From assembly GCF_000813965.1 (NCBI RefSeq), contig NZ_JWLI01000002.1, positions 83,072-147,071 on the forward strand: a DNA stretch of 64,000 nt, given 5' to 3'. Positions 45,067-54,348 of this stretch are shown here, piece after piece. Within the stretch, counting starts at the first letter, position 1; the number at the start of each line of letters is the position of its first letter. A program made the position numbers and the translations under genes. The notes under the pieces are model-generated. The model worked only from the letters and a program-made list of their open reading frames with translations. It was not told the origin of the DNA and did not search any database. This DNA is from Leisingera sp. ANG-M7 (GTDB taxonomy: Bacteria; Pseudomonadota; Alphaproteobacteria; Rhodobacterales; Rhodobacteraceae).

Positions 45067-45814
45067 TGTGGTTCTGAAAACCAAGGGGCTCAGCAAGAGC
45101 TTCGGCGCGCTTCAGGCGAGCCGCGACGTCTCGCTGGACCTGCGCCCCGGTGAAATCCATGCGCTGATCGGGCCGAATGGGGCGGGTAAGTCCACCCTGA
45201 TTAAGCAGATTGCGGGAAACCTGACACCCGACAGCGGCACAGTGGAGCTGCTGGGCCGGGATGTGACCGCATTGGACACGGTGGCAAGGGCACGGATGGG
45301 GCTGGGCCGGACGTTTCAGATCTCCGCGCTGGCTATGGAATACACGGTCTTGCAGAACGCGGTGCTGGGGGCGCTTGGCGGGCGGGGCCGCCCGTTCCAT
45401 TTCTTCCGCAATGTGATGAAGGACGCGGAGCTTCTGGAGCGGGCGTGGGACGCGCTGGAACGGGTGGGACTGACGGAAGATGCAAACCGCCGCACCGCCG
45501 ACCTGTCGCACGGCCAGCGCCGCCAGCTGGAGGTGGCGGTTGCCCTGACGCTGAAACCGAGGCTGTTCCTGATGGATGAGCCGATGGCAGGGCTTGGCAC
45601 CGCCGGGTCGAAGGCGCTGACCGGGTTCCTTGACGGGTTGAGGCAGGAGGCGCCGATCCTGCTGGTGGAGCATGACATGGATGCTGTCTTTGCCTTGGCT
45701 GACCGGATCAGCGTGCTGGTCTACGGCCAGATCATTGCCACCGGCACCGCGGACGACATCCGCGCCAACGCAGAGGTGCGCCGCGCCTATCTGGGAGAGG
45801 AGGACGCCGCATGA
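45059..45814 (+). CDS. LivG-type ABC transporter ATP-binding protein
   Basis: 251 residues with Walker A GPNGAGKST (about 37-45), signature LSHGQRRQLEVAVAL, Walker B RLFLMDEPMAGLG and the switch His in LLVEHDMD. The usual LSGGQ signature is LSHGQ, as is common in LivG proteins. The start at 45059 overlaps the end of livM; an extension to 45038 is not needed. Confidence 0.92.
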   Translation: MADVVLKTKGLSKSFGALQASRDVSLDLRPGEIHALIGPNGAGKSTLIKQIAGNLTPDSGTVELLGRDVTALDTVARARMGLGRTFQISALAMEYTVLQNAVLGALGGRGRPFHFFRNVMKDAELLERAWDALERVGLTEDANRRTADLSHGQRRQLEVAVALTLKPRLFLMDEPMAGLGTAGSKALTGFLDGLRQEAPILLVEHDMDAVFALADRISVLVYGQIIATGTADDIRANAEVRRAYLGEEDAA

Positions 45815-46500
45815 GCCTGCTGTCATTGCAAGGGGTTGAGGCGTCTTATGGCCCGGCGCAAGCGCTGTTCGGGGTCAGCCTGGAGATCGGCGAGGGCGAG
45901 GTGGTGGCGCTGATGGGCCGCAACGGCATGGGCAAATCCACCACAATCAAGACGATCTGCGGGATGCTGGCGGCTTCCAAGGGGGAACTGACGTTCGACG
46001 GCCATGATCTTCGCCAGCTGCCATCGCACAGGATTGCGCGGCTGGGGGTGGGTCTGGTGCCTGAGGGGCGGCGCTGCTTTGCGCCGCTGACGGTAGAGGA
46101 AAACCTGATCGCCGCGGCCCGCCCTGGCCCCTGGGATATGGCCAGGGTTGCAGAACTTTTTCCGCGGCTGGAGGAGCGCCGCACACAGGCCGCCGGATCG
46201 CTTTCGGGTGGCGAGCAGCAGATGCTGACCATCGGCCGTGCCCTGATGACCAATCCGCGGCTTCTGATTTTGGACGAGGCGACCGAGGGGCTGGCGCCGG
46301 TGGTGCGGCAGGAAATCTGGGCAGCGATTGCCCGGCTGAAACGCGAGGCCGGGCTGTCGATCCTGGTGGTGGATAAATCGCTGAAGGAGTTGGCTGCCGT
46401 GGCGGACCGGGCGGTGATCCTCAACAAGGGCAGCAACGCCTGGGAAGGCCGGATTGCCGAACTGCCTGCGGATGTCGCGGTCCGGTTCCTCGGTGTCTAA
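45811..46500 (+). CDS. LivF-type ABC transporter ATP-binding protein
   Basis: 229 residues with Walker A GRNGMGKST, signature LSGGEQQMLTIGRAL and Walker B LLILDEATEGLAP. The switch position, usually His in LLVEQD or LVDQN types, reads ILVVDKSLKEL, giving Lys/Ser there as in many LivF-like proteins. It ends the operon; an inverted repeat follows at 46558-46590. Confidence 0.92.
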   Translation: MSLLSLQGVEASYGPAQALFGVSLEIGEGEVVALMGRNGMGKSTTIKTICGMLAASKGELTFDGHDLRQLPSHRIARLGVGLVPEGRRCFAPLTVEENLIAAARPGPWDMARVAELFPRLEERRTQAAGSLSGGEQQMLTIGRALMTNPRLLILDEATEGLAPVVRQEIWAAIARLKREAGLSILVVDKSLKELAAVADRAVILNKGSNAWEGRIAELPADVAVRFLGV

Positions 46501-46557
46501 ATAGAGCCCTGTAATGAGACTTATGTTAAATTTAATCAGCCGGGAGCAAAGGGGTTG

Positions 46558-46590
46558 CCGGCAGGCTGAAGTCTAGCTCCAGCCTGCCGG
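46558..46590. terminator. Hairpin between the Liv operon and chemoreceptor gene
   Basis: CCGGCAGGCTG (46558-46568) and CAGCCTGCCGG (46580-46590) are a perfect 11-bp inverted repeat between convergent genes. The T content after it is low on both strands (TTCTGGTT on plus), so it is a probable but not ideal bidirectional terminator. Confidence 0.6.
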
Positions 46591-46597
46591 TTCTGGT

Positions 46598-48841
46598 TCA
46601 AGCTCTAAACCGGTGCGGGTCTGCCGCAAAACCTTGATCTGCGCTGTCTCCACCCAGGTCAAAGCGGCCGACGATGTCTGTCAGGCTTTGCGATTCATGC
46701 TGCAGCAGCTGGCTGGCGGCGGCAGCCTCTTCGGACATGGCGGCGTTCTGCTGGGTCATGTTGTCCAGCTGATGCATGGCGCCGTCGATCTTTTCCAGCC
46801 CGCGCGATTGCGCCCGGACACCGTCGGCGATCTCGGTCACAAGCCCGGAAACTGCCGAGACCTGTTCGATAATCCGGGTCAGCGCATCACCGGCGCGGCC
46901 AACCATGGCAACACCGTTGGCGACATGCTCCTCGCTGGCGGAGGTCAGACCCTTGATCTGCCCGGCTGCATTGGAGGCGCGCTGCGCCAATGCGCGCACC
47001 TCAGAGGCGACCACGGCAAAGCCTGCACCGGCAGGGCCCGCGCGCGCCGCCTCGACGCCGGCGTTCAGCGCCAGGAGGTTGGTCTGGAAGGCAATGTCGT
47101 CGATCATGTTGATAATCTTGGAAATCTCTGCGGAGGCCTCCTGGATCTGATCCATTGCCGCCACCGCTGATGTCACCACATCGGTGCTTTGTTCTGCCTC
47201 GCTGCGGGCACCGCGCATGGTGTCGTCCATGCGGCCTGCGCGCTCTGCCGTGTCGCGGATGCCGCCGGTCAGCTCACGGATGGAGCCTGCGGTTTCTTCC
47301 AAGGTTGCGGCCTGGCTTTCGGTCCGGTGCGCCATTTCGGTTGCTGCGCCGCGCTGTTCTTCGGAGAAGCGGCCAACGTTCCCGGCTGCGCCGACCACCT
47401 CGGCCATGGAGCCGCGCAGGCGTTCGAGGCTGCGGTTGAAGTTTTCCCGCAGGGTTTCGTAATGGCCGTCAAAAGGTGCCCGGATGTCGCAGGCCAGGTT
47501 GCCGCGCTGCAATTCTGATAGCGCTGCGCTCATGCTTTCGACCACGGCGGCTGTATGGCGGGCGGCTTCCACCTCACGGGCGGCGGCCTCATCCGCGTCC
47601 TTCAGCTTGCCGCGGAAGGTGTCGAGGCTGCGGGCCAGATCGCCAAGCTCATCACCGCGGGCAAGGCCCTGGATTTCTGAATTGTAGTCGGCGTCAGCCA
47701 GCGCATTGGTGGCTTCGCGCAGGGCGTGGATCGGGCGGGTGACGCTGCGCGCCGCGAGCCAGGACACGCCGATAGCGGCCAGCAGTGCCGCGCCGATCAT
47801 GCCGGCGGCGATCAGGCGGATGCGCTCGACCACGGCAAAGGCGGTATGCTCATCGGTTTCCAGCACCAGCGACCAGTCGAAACCGGGCAGGCCCAGCGGC
47901 ACCACCTGGGCAATGGCGCGTTCGCCAAGCGAGGAAGGAACTCCTTCAAATTGGCCTGCTTCATGCGATTTGGCGGCCTTGATCTGCGGTGTGTCCGGCA
48001 GTTTCTGCAGTGCCGGGAAAAGGCCTCCAACAGAAGACGGGCTGCGCGCCACGCCATCGCTGCTGACCACATAGATGTTCTGATGGGTGCCGCCGGACAG
48101 GTTGCTGGTCAGGGCCTTGACGACGCCATCGGTGCCGAGCTGGATGGCAATCACCCCGGCGATCTTGCCGTTCTTGGCAAACACTGGCGCGGCCATGAAA
48201 GCTGCGGCTTCCGGACTGTGGCTGTAAGCGGCGAAATCCGCCACGGCGATTGTGCCTGCCTCTGCTTCCAGCGCAGCCTGAAACACCTGCGACAGACCGC
48301 TGTCAGGCGCTTCCTGAACACCGGTCATGAAATCGTCCTGCTTTTTCACCGAATAGACCACCTGCCCGGCGGGAGTGATCAAATACAGGTCCTGATAACC
48401 GTTGAGGCGCAGGCTTTGCAGAAAGGTAGGGTGATAGGTGACATGCGACTGGTTGTAGTAGGAACCGTCGCCTGCATCTGTCAGCTCCTCCCGCTGGTTT
48501 GCGGCGTTTGGATTCCCGACGGCATAAGTCTGCTTGAGATAGGCAATCGGGTCGTCTTCCTCGACCATGCCGATCACCCGTTCGAAGTTGCTGATCGCGC
48601 GGAACACCGCAGGCTGGCCTGCCAGGCTGGAGAGATCGGAGCGCGCCGCTTTGATCAGGAACCCCAAAGCCTGGGCACCGGATTTGGCTTCGATCTTCTG
48701 GGCCGCAAAGGCGTTTTCGCGGATGCTGCGCTCTGCCATGGAGTAAACCAGCACTGACACGGTGACGAGGAACACACCTGTCAGGGCCACCATGATCAGC
48801 GGCAGTTTCAGCTTCAGCGGCAGTTTCGTTAGTCGGGGCAT
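46598..48841 (-). CDS. methyl-accepting chemotaxis protein
   Basis: A 747-residue receptor with transmembrane helices at about 12-34 and 341-362, a periplasmic Cache-type sensor between them ([23 protein letters not shown]), a HAMP domain at about 363-415, and a signalling domain whose hairpin tip is [20 protein letters not shown]. Most receptors have a V before the final EAARAGE tip; here [16 protein letters not shown] lacks the Glu. The start at 48841 has AGGAGA upstream. No C-terminal CheR-docking pentapeptide is seen. The ligand is unknown. Confidence 0.92.
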   Translation of the reverse strand: MPRLTKLPLKLKLPLIMVALTGVFLVTVSVLVYSMAERSIRENAFAAQKIEAKSGAQALGFLIKAARSDLSSLAGQPAVFRAISNFERVIGMVEEDDPIAYLKQTYAVGNPNAANQREELTDAGDGSYYNQSHVTYHPTFLQSLRLNGYQDLYLITPAGQVVYSVKKQDDFMTGVQEAPDSGLSQVFQAALEAEAGTIAVADFAAYSHSPEAAAFMAAPVFAKNGKIAGVIAIQLGTDGVVKALTSNLSGGTHQNIYVVSSDGVARSPSSVGGLFPALQKLPDTPQIKAAKSHEAGQFEGVPSSLGERAIAQVVPLGLPGFDWSLVLETDEHTAFAVVERIRLIAAGMIGAALLAAIGVSWLAARSVTRPIHALREATNALADADYNSEIQGLARGDELGDLARSLDTFRGKLKDADEAAAREVEAARHTAAVVESMSAALSELQRGNLACDIRAPFDGHYETLRENFNRSLERLRGSMAEVVGAAGNVGRFSEEQRGAATEMAHRTESQAATLEETAGSIRELTGGIRDTAERAGRMDDTMRGARSEAEQSTDVVTSAVAAMDQIQEASAEISKIINMIDDIAFQTNLLALNAGVEAARAGPAGAGFAVVASEVRALAQRASNAAGQIKGLTSASEEHVANGVAMVGRAGDALTRIIEQVSAVSGLVTEIADGVRAQSRGLEKIDGAMHQLDNMTQQNAAMSEEAAAASQLLQHESQSLTDIVGRFDLGGDSADQGFAADPHRFRA

Positions 48842-49214
48842 TGGCCAGGGTCTCCTGCAGTCTGCGGCGCCCGGTCGCACCGGCGCCTTGAGGAGTCATA
48901 ATCCGGAAAGTCCTGACAAAACGTGTACCGTGAGAGGGGCGCAAATGAAGTTTTCCGGAATCTTCGCCGATTTGATGTCGCAAATTTGAATTTTGTGCAT
49001 TTCGGCGAAAAAGCTGCCAAAGGCCTTTGTTTTTGAGGCTGAACTGGCCGCAGCTGCTGTTGATACGCTGTTCAGATGACGCAAATTGTCATCCTGTGAT
49101 ACATTCACATTTTGGAGTTTTACATCCACAAGCGCCTTGCCGAAACTGCTTGCGAGTGGGGCTGGCGCAGGTTTTCAAGTTGTCATTCCAGCCAAACCGG
49201 CCCAAAAATCAGCT
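48842..49214. other. 373-base region between the chemoreceptor and Lrp genes
   Basis: Divergent promoters must lie here. I see no gene. The region is less GC-rich than its surroundings and holds an inverted repeat GATGAC-N7-GTCATC at 49075-49093, 120 bases before the Lrp start codon. A frame open from 49086 could add 43 residues to the Lrp protein, but they do not look like it and no ribosome site supports them. Confidence 0.5.
49075..49093. promoter_or_regulatory. Inverted repeat upstream of the Lrp/AsnC gene
   Basis: GATGAC (49075-49080), GCAAATT, GTCATC (49088-49093): a perfect 6-bp inverted repeat with an AT-rich centre, similar in shape to Lrp-family sites. Autoregulation is plausible but unproven. 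Confidence 0.4.
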
Positions 49215-49664
49215 ATGGATAATAAAGACCACGACATACTGCGGCTGATCCAGGCGAATGCGCAGCTGACTGCAGAGGCGATCAGCCAGGAAGTCGGACT
49301 GTCAGCACCGGCGGTGCAGAAGCGGCTTAAGAAACTGCGTGATACCGGAGTGGTCGAAAGGGAAATCGCGGTCCTATCGCCAGCCAAGATGGGCCGCGAA
49401 ATGACTGTGATCGTGCAGGTGGTTCTGGAGCGTGAAAGCCGGATGCATCTGGATGCCTTCAAGCGCAAGATGCGCAGGGCGCCGCAGGTGCAGCAGTGTT
49501 ATTACACTACCGGCGAAGCGGATTTCATCCTGATGGTCATCGTCAAGGACATAAAGGAGTACGAGGCCTTCACCCAAGAATACTTCTTTGATGAATCCAA
49601 TGTCAGCCGCTTTACGTCCTCGGTGGTGATGGACCGGGTCAAAGTTTCGCTGGATATCATCTGA
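49215..49664 (+). CDS. Lrp/AsnC-family transcriptional regulator
   Basis: 149 residues: an N-terminal helix-turn-helix (DHDILRLIQANAQLTAEAISQEVGLSAPAVQKRLKKLRDTGVV) and a C-terminal RAM effector domain (MTVIVQVVLERES; CYYTTGEADFILMVIVKDIKEYEAF). The start is Met at 49215, where homology begins, with only a weak ribosome site. Its end overlaps the end of the convergent LysR gene by eight bases. Lrp proteins commonly sense amino acids, so control of the nearby transporters is possible. Confidence 0.88.
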   Translation: MDNKDHDILRLIQANAQLTAEAISQEVGLSAPAVQKRLKKLRDTGVVEREIAVLSPAKMGREMTVIVQVVLERESRMHLDAFKRKMRRAPQVQQCYYTTGEADFILMVIVKDIKEYEAFTQEYFFDESNVSRFTSSVVMDRVKVSLDII

Positions 49665-50622
49665 CGGGGGCGGTCTGTGCCTGTGCCATACCGCCCGGCT
49701 GCTTACTGGAATGCGCTGCGGTCAGTTGGTCGAGAAACAGTCTGGTGATGCGATTCATTGCCGGGCGCTTGCGGGTGACGGCTGCAAATTGGCTCCTGTA
49801 GTAAATCTGTTCCGGCAGAACTTTACGCATCATCCCGTCGCGGACAAATTTGTCGGCCAAGTGGTCGGGCAGAAAGCCGAGATAGCTGCCGGACATGACG
49901 AGGATGGCCAGTGCCTGTTCGTTCTGGACCTTGGCGGCGCGGCGGAAGCCCAGCGTCTGGCCAACGTGCAGGTTGGGGGAGTTCACCCGGATGCCAGCGT
50001 AATTGGCTGCGCGCACGTCCTCCAGGCGGAGGCCGGCGTGATCGCACTCCATGAAAGGATGCCCTTTGCCGCAGTAGAGAAACATGTCTTCGCCGTAAAG
50101 GGGCGCGTAGTTCAGGCTGGGCGAAGGCCGGTGGAGCGCCAGAATGCCAACGTCGATCTTCCCGCCGATCACATTGGTTTCGATCACGTTGGGCGGCTCC
50201 AGCGACAGGTCGATTTCGACTGCTGGGGCAGCTTTGTTGAAAGAGCGGATCGCGCCGGCAACAAAGGCCTCCGGGTTTGAGGCGCATTGATCGAACAAGG
50301 CTATGCGCAAGGTGCCGGCCAGCTGCTGCTTGATTTCATTCACTTCAGCCCGGAAGCCCGAAACGGAGAGCAGCAGGCCCTCTGCGGATTTCAGCACTTT
50401 GCTGCCGTCGTCGGTCAGCGAAAACCCGGCTGGACCGCGGTGGCACAATTTCAGGTCCAGCCGCAGTTCCAGATCGGCGAGATATTTTGATATGGTGGAC
50501 TTGCCGATGTTCAGTTCTGTTTCCGCCGCAGCGAGGCCGCCGCTTTCGGCCACGGCCTTGAACACGCGCAGCAATTTGAGATCGGCATCGGCGACATGTT
50601 TGAGGTTGGATTTCCGGGCCAT
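49657..50622 (-). CDS. LysR-family regulator divergent from TRAP operon
   Basis: 321 residues with an N-terminal helix-turn-helix (LRVFKAVAESGGLAAAETELNIGKSTISKYLADLELRLDLKLCHRGPAGFSLTDDG) and a LysR substrate domain (TLRIALFDQCASNPEAFVAGAIRSF). It is divergent from the TRAP operon starting 169 bases away and probably regulates it. No ribosome site is obvious before the start. The C-terminal tail is Gln/Ala-rich and probably disordered. Confidence 0.88.
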   Translation of the reverse strand: MARKSNLKHVADADLKLLRVFKAVAESGGLAAAETELNIGKSTISKYLADLELRLDLKLCHRGPAGFSLTDDGSKVLKSAEGLLLSVSGFRAEVNEIKQQLAGTLRIALFDQCASNPEAFVAGAIRSFNKAAPAVEIDLSLEPPNVIETNVIGGKIDVGILALHRPSPSLNYAPLYGEDMFLYCGKGHPFMECDHAGLRLEDVRAANYAGIRVNSPNLHVGQTLGFRRAAKVQNEQALAILVMSGSYLGFLPDHLADKFVRDGMMRKVLPEQIYYRSQFAAVTRKRPAMNRITRLFLDQLTAAHSSKQPGGMAQAQTAPVR

Positions 50623-50635
50623 AACTAGGTTCGAT

Positions 50636-50683
50636 GTTTGTGAAACTTTGCGTTCAAAAGTTTACATTCAAGAAACCACAAAC
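50636..50683. promoter_or_regulatory. Divergent control region of the LysR gene and second TRAP operon
   Basis: Long arms GTTTGTG (50636-50642) and CACAAAC (50677-50683) enclose an AT-rich stretch containing two TTCAA elements. It starts 14 bases before the LysR start codon on the minus strand and lies about 110 bases before the binding-protein gene. Proposed LysR site; evidence is position and symmetry. Confidence 0.45.
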
Positions 50684-50790
50684 GCAATGTAGCTTCCGGC
50701 AGACCAAGGCTGGAACCGGCTGGCAGATGCGCTGTGGAGGGCGCGCCACCCCGGACCTTGGGCCCCAGAATGACAATACGGGAGGAAGTT

Positions 50791-51804
50791 ATGTCATTTC
50801 TCAAGAAGGTCTGCACCCTGACGGCAGCCGTTTCCGCCGCTGCGCTGCTGACCACCGGCGCTGTTTCCGCCAAGAACTTCAAAATCGCGGTGGGCGACGG
50901 CGCTGGCAGCTCGCAGGAAGGCACCGGCAAGTTCTTTATTGAGGCGCTGGAAGAAAAATCCGGCGGCAAGCACACCGGTACCATGTTCCTGAACGGCCAG
51001 CTGGGGTCGGAACAGGACACCGTCAACGAGGCCGCAATCGGCACTCTCGACATGTCACTGCTGGCGATCAACAACGTCACGCCGTTCTCGCCGACCGTTG
51101 GCGTGTTCACCCTGCCCTATGTGATCTTGTCGCTGGAAGACGCCGAGGCGCTGACCCAGGGCCCGATCGGCCAGGAGCTGACTGAAAACACCATCCGGGA
51201 CGCCGGCGTGCGTATCCTGGCCTGGACTTACACCGGCTTCCGCCGCCTGACCAATTCCAAGAAGCCGGTTACCACTGTTGCCGACCTGCAGGATCTGGTC
51301 ATCCGCGTTCCCAAGAACGAGATCATGATCGAGACCTACAAGTCCTGGGGCATCAACCCGACTCCGATGGCCTGGTCCGAGACCTTCACCGGTCTGCAGA
51401 CCAAAGTTGTCGATGGTCAGGACAACCCCTACACCACCATCAACGCGATGAAGTTCTATGAAGTGCAGGAATATGTGACCAACCTGCGCTACATCTTCTC
51501 GATTGAGCCGCTAATCGTGTCTGAGGCAGTGTTCCAGGACCTGTCCGAAGAGGATCAGCAGATCCTGATCGAAGCGGGCAAGGAAGCAACCGTGAAATCG
51601 GCCCAGTTCCTGCGCGACATCGAAGCCCAGATCAAAGACGAGCTGTTGGCCAAAGGCATGCAGATCGATGATCCGGCGAACGATGAAGCCGAGTTCATCA
51701 AACTGGCCACCGAAGCAGTCTGGCCGCAGTTCTACGACTCCATCGGCGGTGTCGAGAAGCTGAACACCGTGCTGACCACCATCGGCCGCGACCCGGTTCA
51801 ATAA
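50791..51804 (+). CDS. TRAP transporter substrate-binding protein (DctP type), second system
   Basis: A 337-residue periplasmic protein with a Sec signal peptide (about 1-26, cleavage near AVSAKNF). DctP-family marks: NEAAIGTLDMSLLAINNV, the RILAWTYTGFRRLTNSKKPV segment and the VIRVPKNEIMIETYKSWGINPTPMAW binding strand containing the carboxylate Arg. The start at 50791 is preceded by GGGAGGAAG. Ligand unknown; the sequence is not close to the system at 25027. Confidence 0.92.
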   Translation: MSFLKKVCTLTAAVSAAALLTTGAVSAKNFKIAVGDGAGSSQEGTGKFFIEALEEKSGGKHTGTMFLNGQLGSEQDTVNEAAIGTLDMSLLAINNVTPFSPTVGVFTLPYVILSLEDAEALTQGPIGQELTENTIRDAGVRILAWTYTGFRRLTNSKKPVTTVADLQDLVIRVPKNEIMIETYKSWGINPTPMAWSETFTGLQTKVVDGQDNPYTTINAMKFYEVQEYVTNLRYIFSIEPLIVSEAVFQDLSEEDQQILIEAGKEATVKSAQFLRDIEAQIKDELLAKGMQIDDPANDEAEFIKLATEAVWPQFYDSIGGVEKLNTVLTTIGRDPVQ

Positions 51805-51829
51805 GCTTCTGGCAAGCCAATAAAAACAA

Positions 51830-51855
51830 CAAAGCAGCGCCACGGCGCTGCTTTG
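51830..51855 (+). terminator. Intercistronic hairpin between the dctP-like and dctQ-like genes
   Basis: A perfect 11-bp stem CAAAGCAGCGC / GCGCTGCTTTG with loop CACG lies in the 70-base gap after the binding-protein gene. It has only TTTG after the stem, so it likely lets some transcripts through and protects the upstream mRNA end, giving more binding protein than permease. Confidence 0.75.
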
Positions 51856-51874
51856 CACAGGGGAGGAGTACATT

Positions 51875-52411
51875 ATGTTCTGGAAATTCCTGGACAATAT
51901 AGAAAGCTATATCTGCCGCCTATTGCTGTCCGGCTTCGTCATTCTGCTGTTCGTGCAGATCGTATCGCGCGAGGTATTCGGCCATTCGTTTTCATGGATC
52001 GAAGAGCTGTCGGTCTACATGTTCGTCTGGTTCGTCTACTTCGGGGCCAGCTATGCAGCACTGAAGGGTGCGCATAACCGCGTCACCTTCCAGTTCAAAT
52101 TCCTGCCGGCCGGCTGGATAAAATACATCGAAGCCTTTGCCGACCTCTTTTGGCTGTTCTTCAACTGCTACTTCCTGTGGCTGGCCACCGATTTTGTCTT
52201 CAACAAGATGAACAAATTCTGGAAGTCGCAGACTTTGGGCATTGAGATGAAATACATCTACATCGTGCTGCCTATCGCCTTTGCGCTGATGACGATCCGC
52301 ATTCTGCAGGTGAATTACCTCAAGCTGGTCCGCGGCGAAGATATCCACGATCCCGACCAGATCGACCTTGATGAGATCAAGGCCGCCGCTGGCGCGGACG
52401 ACCGCAACTAA
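51875..52411 (+). CDS. TRAP transporter small permease (DctQ type), second system
   Basis: A 178-residue protein with four transmembrane helices and the DctQ motif SWIEELSVYMFVWFVYFGASYAALKGAHNRVTF. GGGGAGGAG precedes the start. The C-terminal 25 residues are acidic and cytoplasmic. It pairs with the DctM-type subunit encoded 17 bases downstream. Confidence 0.9.
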   Translation: MFWKFLDNIESYICRLLLSGFVILLFVQIVSREVFGHSFSWIEELSVYMFVWFVYFGASYAALKGAHNRVTFQFKFLPAGWIKYIEAFADLFWLFFNCYFLWLATDFVFNKMNKFWKSQTLGIEMKYIYIVLPIAFALMTIRILQVNYLKLVRGEDIHDPDQIDLDEIKAAAGADDRN

Positions 52412-52428
52412 ACGGGAGGGACAGGACT

Positions 52429-53769
52429 ATGGAAACCGAAATCGTCACGATCCTGTTCGGATCATTCTTGCTGCTGCTGCTCCTGGGGGCGCCAATCACG
52501 GTTGCGCTGGGGGTGTCATCGCTACTGTCGTTCCTCTATCTGGACGAAAACCCGATCAAATTTGTGCAGATCGCCTTTACCTCTGTCGGGTCCTTTCCGC
52601 TGATGGCGCTGCCTGCCTTTATTCTGGCGGGTGCGCTGATGGAGGCTGCGGGGATCTCCAAACGGCTGATCAATGTGGCGGAAAGCCTGGCCGGGCCGTT
52701 CACCGGCGGGATATCCGCAGCCACCGTGATGGCGTGCCTGTTCTTCGGCGCGATCTCCGGCTCCGGCCCGGCTACCACGGCAGCCGTTGGCATGCTGATG
52801 ATCCCGGCTATGATCAACCGCGGGTATGAAAAGGGCTATGCTTCTGCGGTCACGGCCTCCTCCGGCGGCCTTGGCATCATCATCCCGCCGTCGATCCCGA
52901 TGGTGATCTTCGGCATTGCAGCCCTTGGCATGGCGCCGCCGCCGGAAGCGGTCGAGAAATACGGCACCTTCCAGTCGGTTTCGATCTCGAAACTGTTCAT
53001 TGCCGGCTTTGTGCCTGCCTTCCTGATTGCCACCAGCCTCTTGATCCTGAACTTCTTCATGTCGAAGAAGCGCGGCTACAAGGGCTCTGCCGACGGCTGG
53101 TCGATCCGCAATGTCGGCTGCGAGATGTACCGCGGGTTCTGGTCTCTGATGGCGCCCCTGGTGATCCTGGGCGGGATCTATACTGGCTTCTTCACCCCGA
53201 CCGAAGCGGCCATCGTGGCAATCTTCTATACTCTTGTGATCGGTGTCTTCATCTACCGCGAGCTGACCTGGTCGTCGCTGTTCCAGTCGCTGGAAGCCAC
53301 CACCTGGCTGACCGGCCGCGTGCTGCTGATCCTGTTCACCGCAACTGTGTTCGGCCGCCTGCTGGTGGAAAACCAGATCCCGGCAATGATTGCCGACAGC
53401 ATGCTGAGCTTCACTCAGAACCTTTATGTGATCTGGGCGCTGATCATCTTCTTCCTGCTGTTTGTCGGCATGTTCATGGAAACACTGGCCACCATCCTGA
53501 TCCTGGTGCCGGTGATGCTGCCGGTGGCTTATTCGGTGGGCATCGACCCGATCCACTTTGGTGTGGTGATGGTCTGTACCCTGGGCATCGGCTTCCAGAC
53601 GCCGCCATTGGGGGAGAACCTGTTCATCGCTTCGGGCATCTCAAACATCTCGATCGAAACGATCTCGCTGCGCGCGCTGCCCTTTGCGGCTGTGAACACG
53701 ATTGCGATCTTCATCATCGCCTTCTTCCCTGAAATCTCGCTGTGGCTGCCGCGGCTGTTCGGCTACTGA
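52429..53769 (+). CDS. TRAP transporter large permease (DctM type), second system
   Basis: A 446-residue multi-helix permease with LPAFILAGALMEAAGISKRLINVAESLAGPFTGG, the SGSGPATTAAVGMLMIPAM region, GGLGIIIPPSIPMVIFGIAA and FQTPPLGENLFIASGI. It is complete and of typical length. GGGAGGGAC lies before the start, and the universal stress protein gene follows after 17 bases. Confidence 0.94.
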   Translation: METEIVTILFGSFLLLLLLGAPITVALGVSSLLSFLYLDENPIKFVQIAFTSVGSFPLMALPAFILAGALMEAAGISKRLINVAESLAGPFTGGISAATVMACLFFGAISGSGPATTAAVGMLMIPAMINRGYEKGYASAVTASSGGLGIIIPPSIPMVIFGIAALGMAPPPEAVEKYGTFQSVSISKLFIAGFVPAFLIATSLLILNFFMSKKRGYKGSADGWSIRNVGCEMYRGFWSLMAPLVILGGIYTGFFTPTEAAIVAIFYTLVIGVFIYRELTWSSLFQSLEATTWLTGRVLLILFTATVFGRLLVENQIPAMIADSMLSFTQNLYVIWALIIFFLLFVGMFMETLATILILVPVMLPVAYSVGIDPIHFGVVMVCTLGIGFQTPPLGENLFIASGISNISIETISLRALPFAAVNTIAIFIIAFFPEISLWLPRLFGY

Positions 53770-53786
53770 TCTGAAAGGAGACCGGC

Positions 53787-54290
53787 ATGAAACCGATGAT
53801 CACAAACATCCTGTTTGCCACCGACCTGTCGCATAACTCCACTTTGGCCTTGCGCCATGCGGCCAGTCTGGCCCATGCGACAGGGGCGGAAATTCACGTG
53901 CTGCATGTGAATGAACCGATTTCAGAGGATGCGCGCATCACGTTTGAGATGTTCGTGCTGAACGATGAGACCCGGAAATCAGCAGCCAAACGGCGGCATG
54001 AGATGGTCAAGCAGATGCTGGCCGAGCGGCAGGCGCGGTTCTGGGCGTCTTTTGAAGGCGACGAGGCCAAGATCCGCGATCAAGTCACCTCAGTTGAGGT
54101 GACCGACGGCCACCCGGCAGAGGTGATCCTGCGCCGTTCGGTCGAATTGGGATGCGATCTGATCGTGCTGGGCGCCCATGACCACGGGTTCTCCCACACG
54201 TTCCTGGGCACTGTGGCCAAAAGGGTGCTGCGCCGCTCGCAGATCCCGACGCTGGTGGTGCCTTACCAGAACGGCGAGGACGAGGACTAA
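53787..54290 (+). CDS. universal stress protein of the TRAP operon
   Basis: 167 residues of the UspA fold: the NILFATDLSHNSTLALRHAASLAHATGAEIHVLHV start and the nucleotide-binding DLIVLGAHDHGFSHTFLGTVAKRVLRRSQIPTLVVP end with the G-x2-G-x(8-9)-G pattern. It resembles TeaD, the ATP-binding protein encoded next to the ectoine TRAP transporter of Halomonas, which modulates uptake. The operon position here suggests the same kind of role. GAAAGGAG precedes the start. Confidence 0.9.
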   Translation: MKPMITNILFATDLSHNSTLALRHAASLAHATGAEIHVLHVNEPISEDARITFEMFVLNDETRKSAAKRRHEMVKQMLAERQARFWASFEGDEAKIRDQVTSVEVTDGHPAEVILRRSVELGCDLIVLGAHDHGFSHTFLGTVAKRVLRRSQIPTLVVPYQNGEDED

Positions 54291-54298
54291 TCCTCCCC

Positions 54299-54325
54299 GC
54301 AGGCGGCTTCCCCCTGGCCGTCTGC
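54299..54325. terminator. Imperfect hairpin between convergent operons
   Basis: GCAGGCGGC (54299-54307) and GCCGTCTGC (54317-54325) pair with one G-T mismatch in the 58-base gap between the stress-protein and metallopeptidase genes. No T-tract follows on either strand. It is a candidate shared terminator only. Confidence 0.4.
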
Positions 54326-54348
54326 ATAGGCCATCCCTGCAACAGGTG

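Noticed and set aside
49086..49214. 43-residue N-terminal extension of the Lrp regulator
   Set aside because: The sequence does not match the family, lacks a ribosome site, and overlaps the probable promoter with its inverted repeat.
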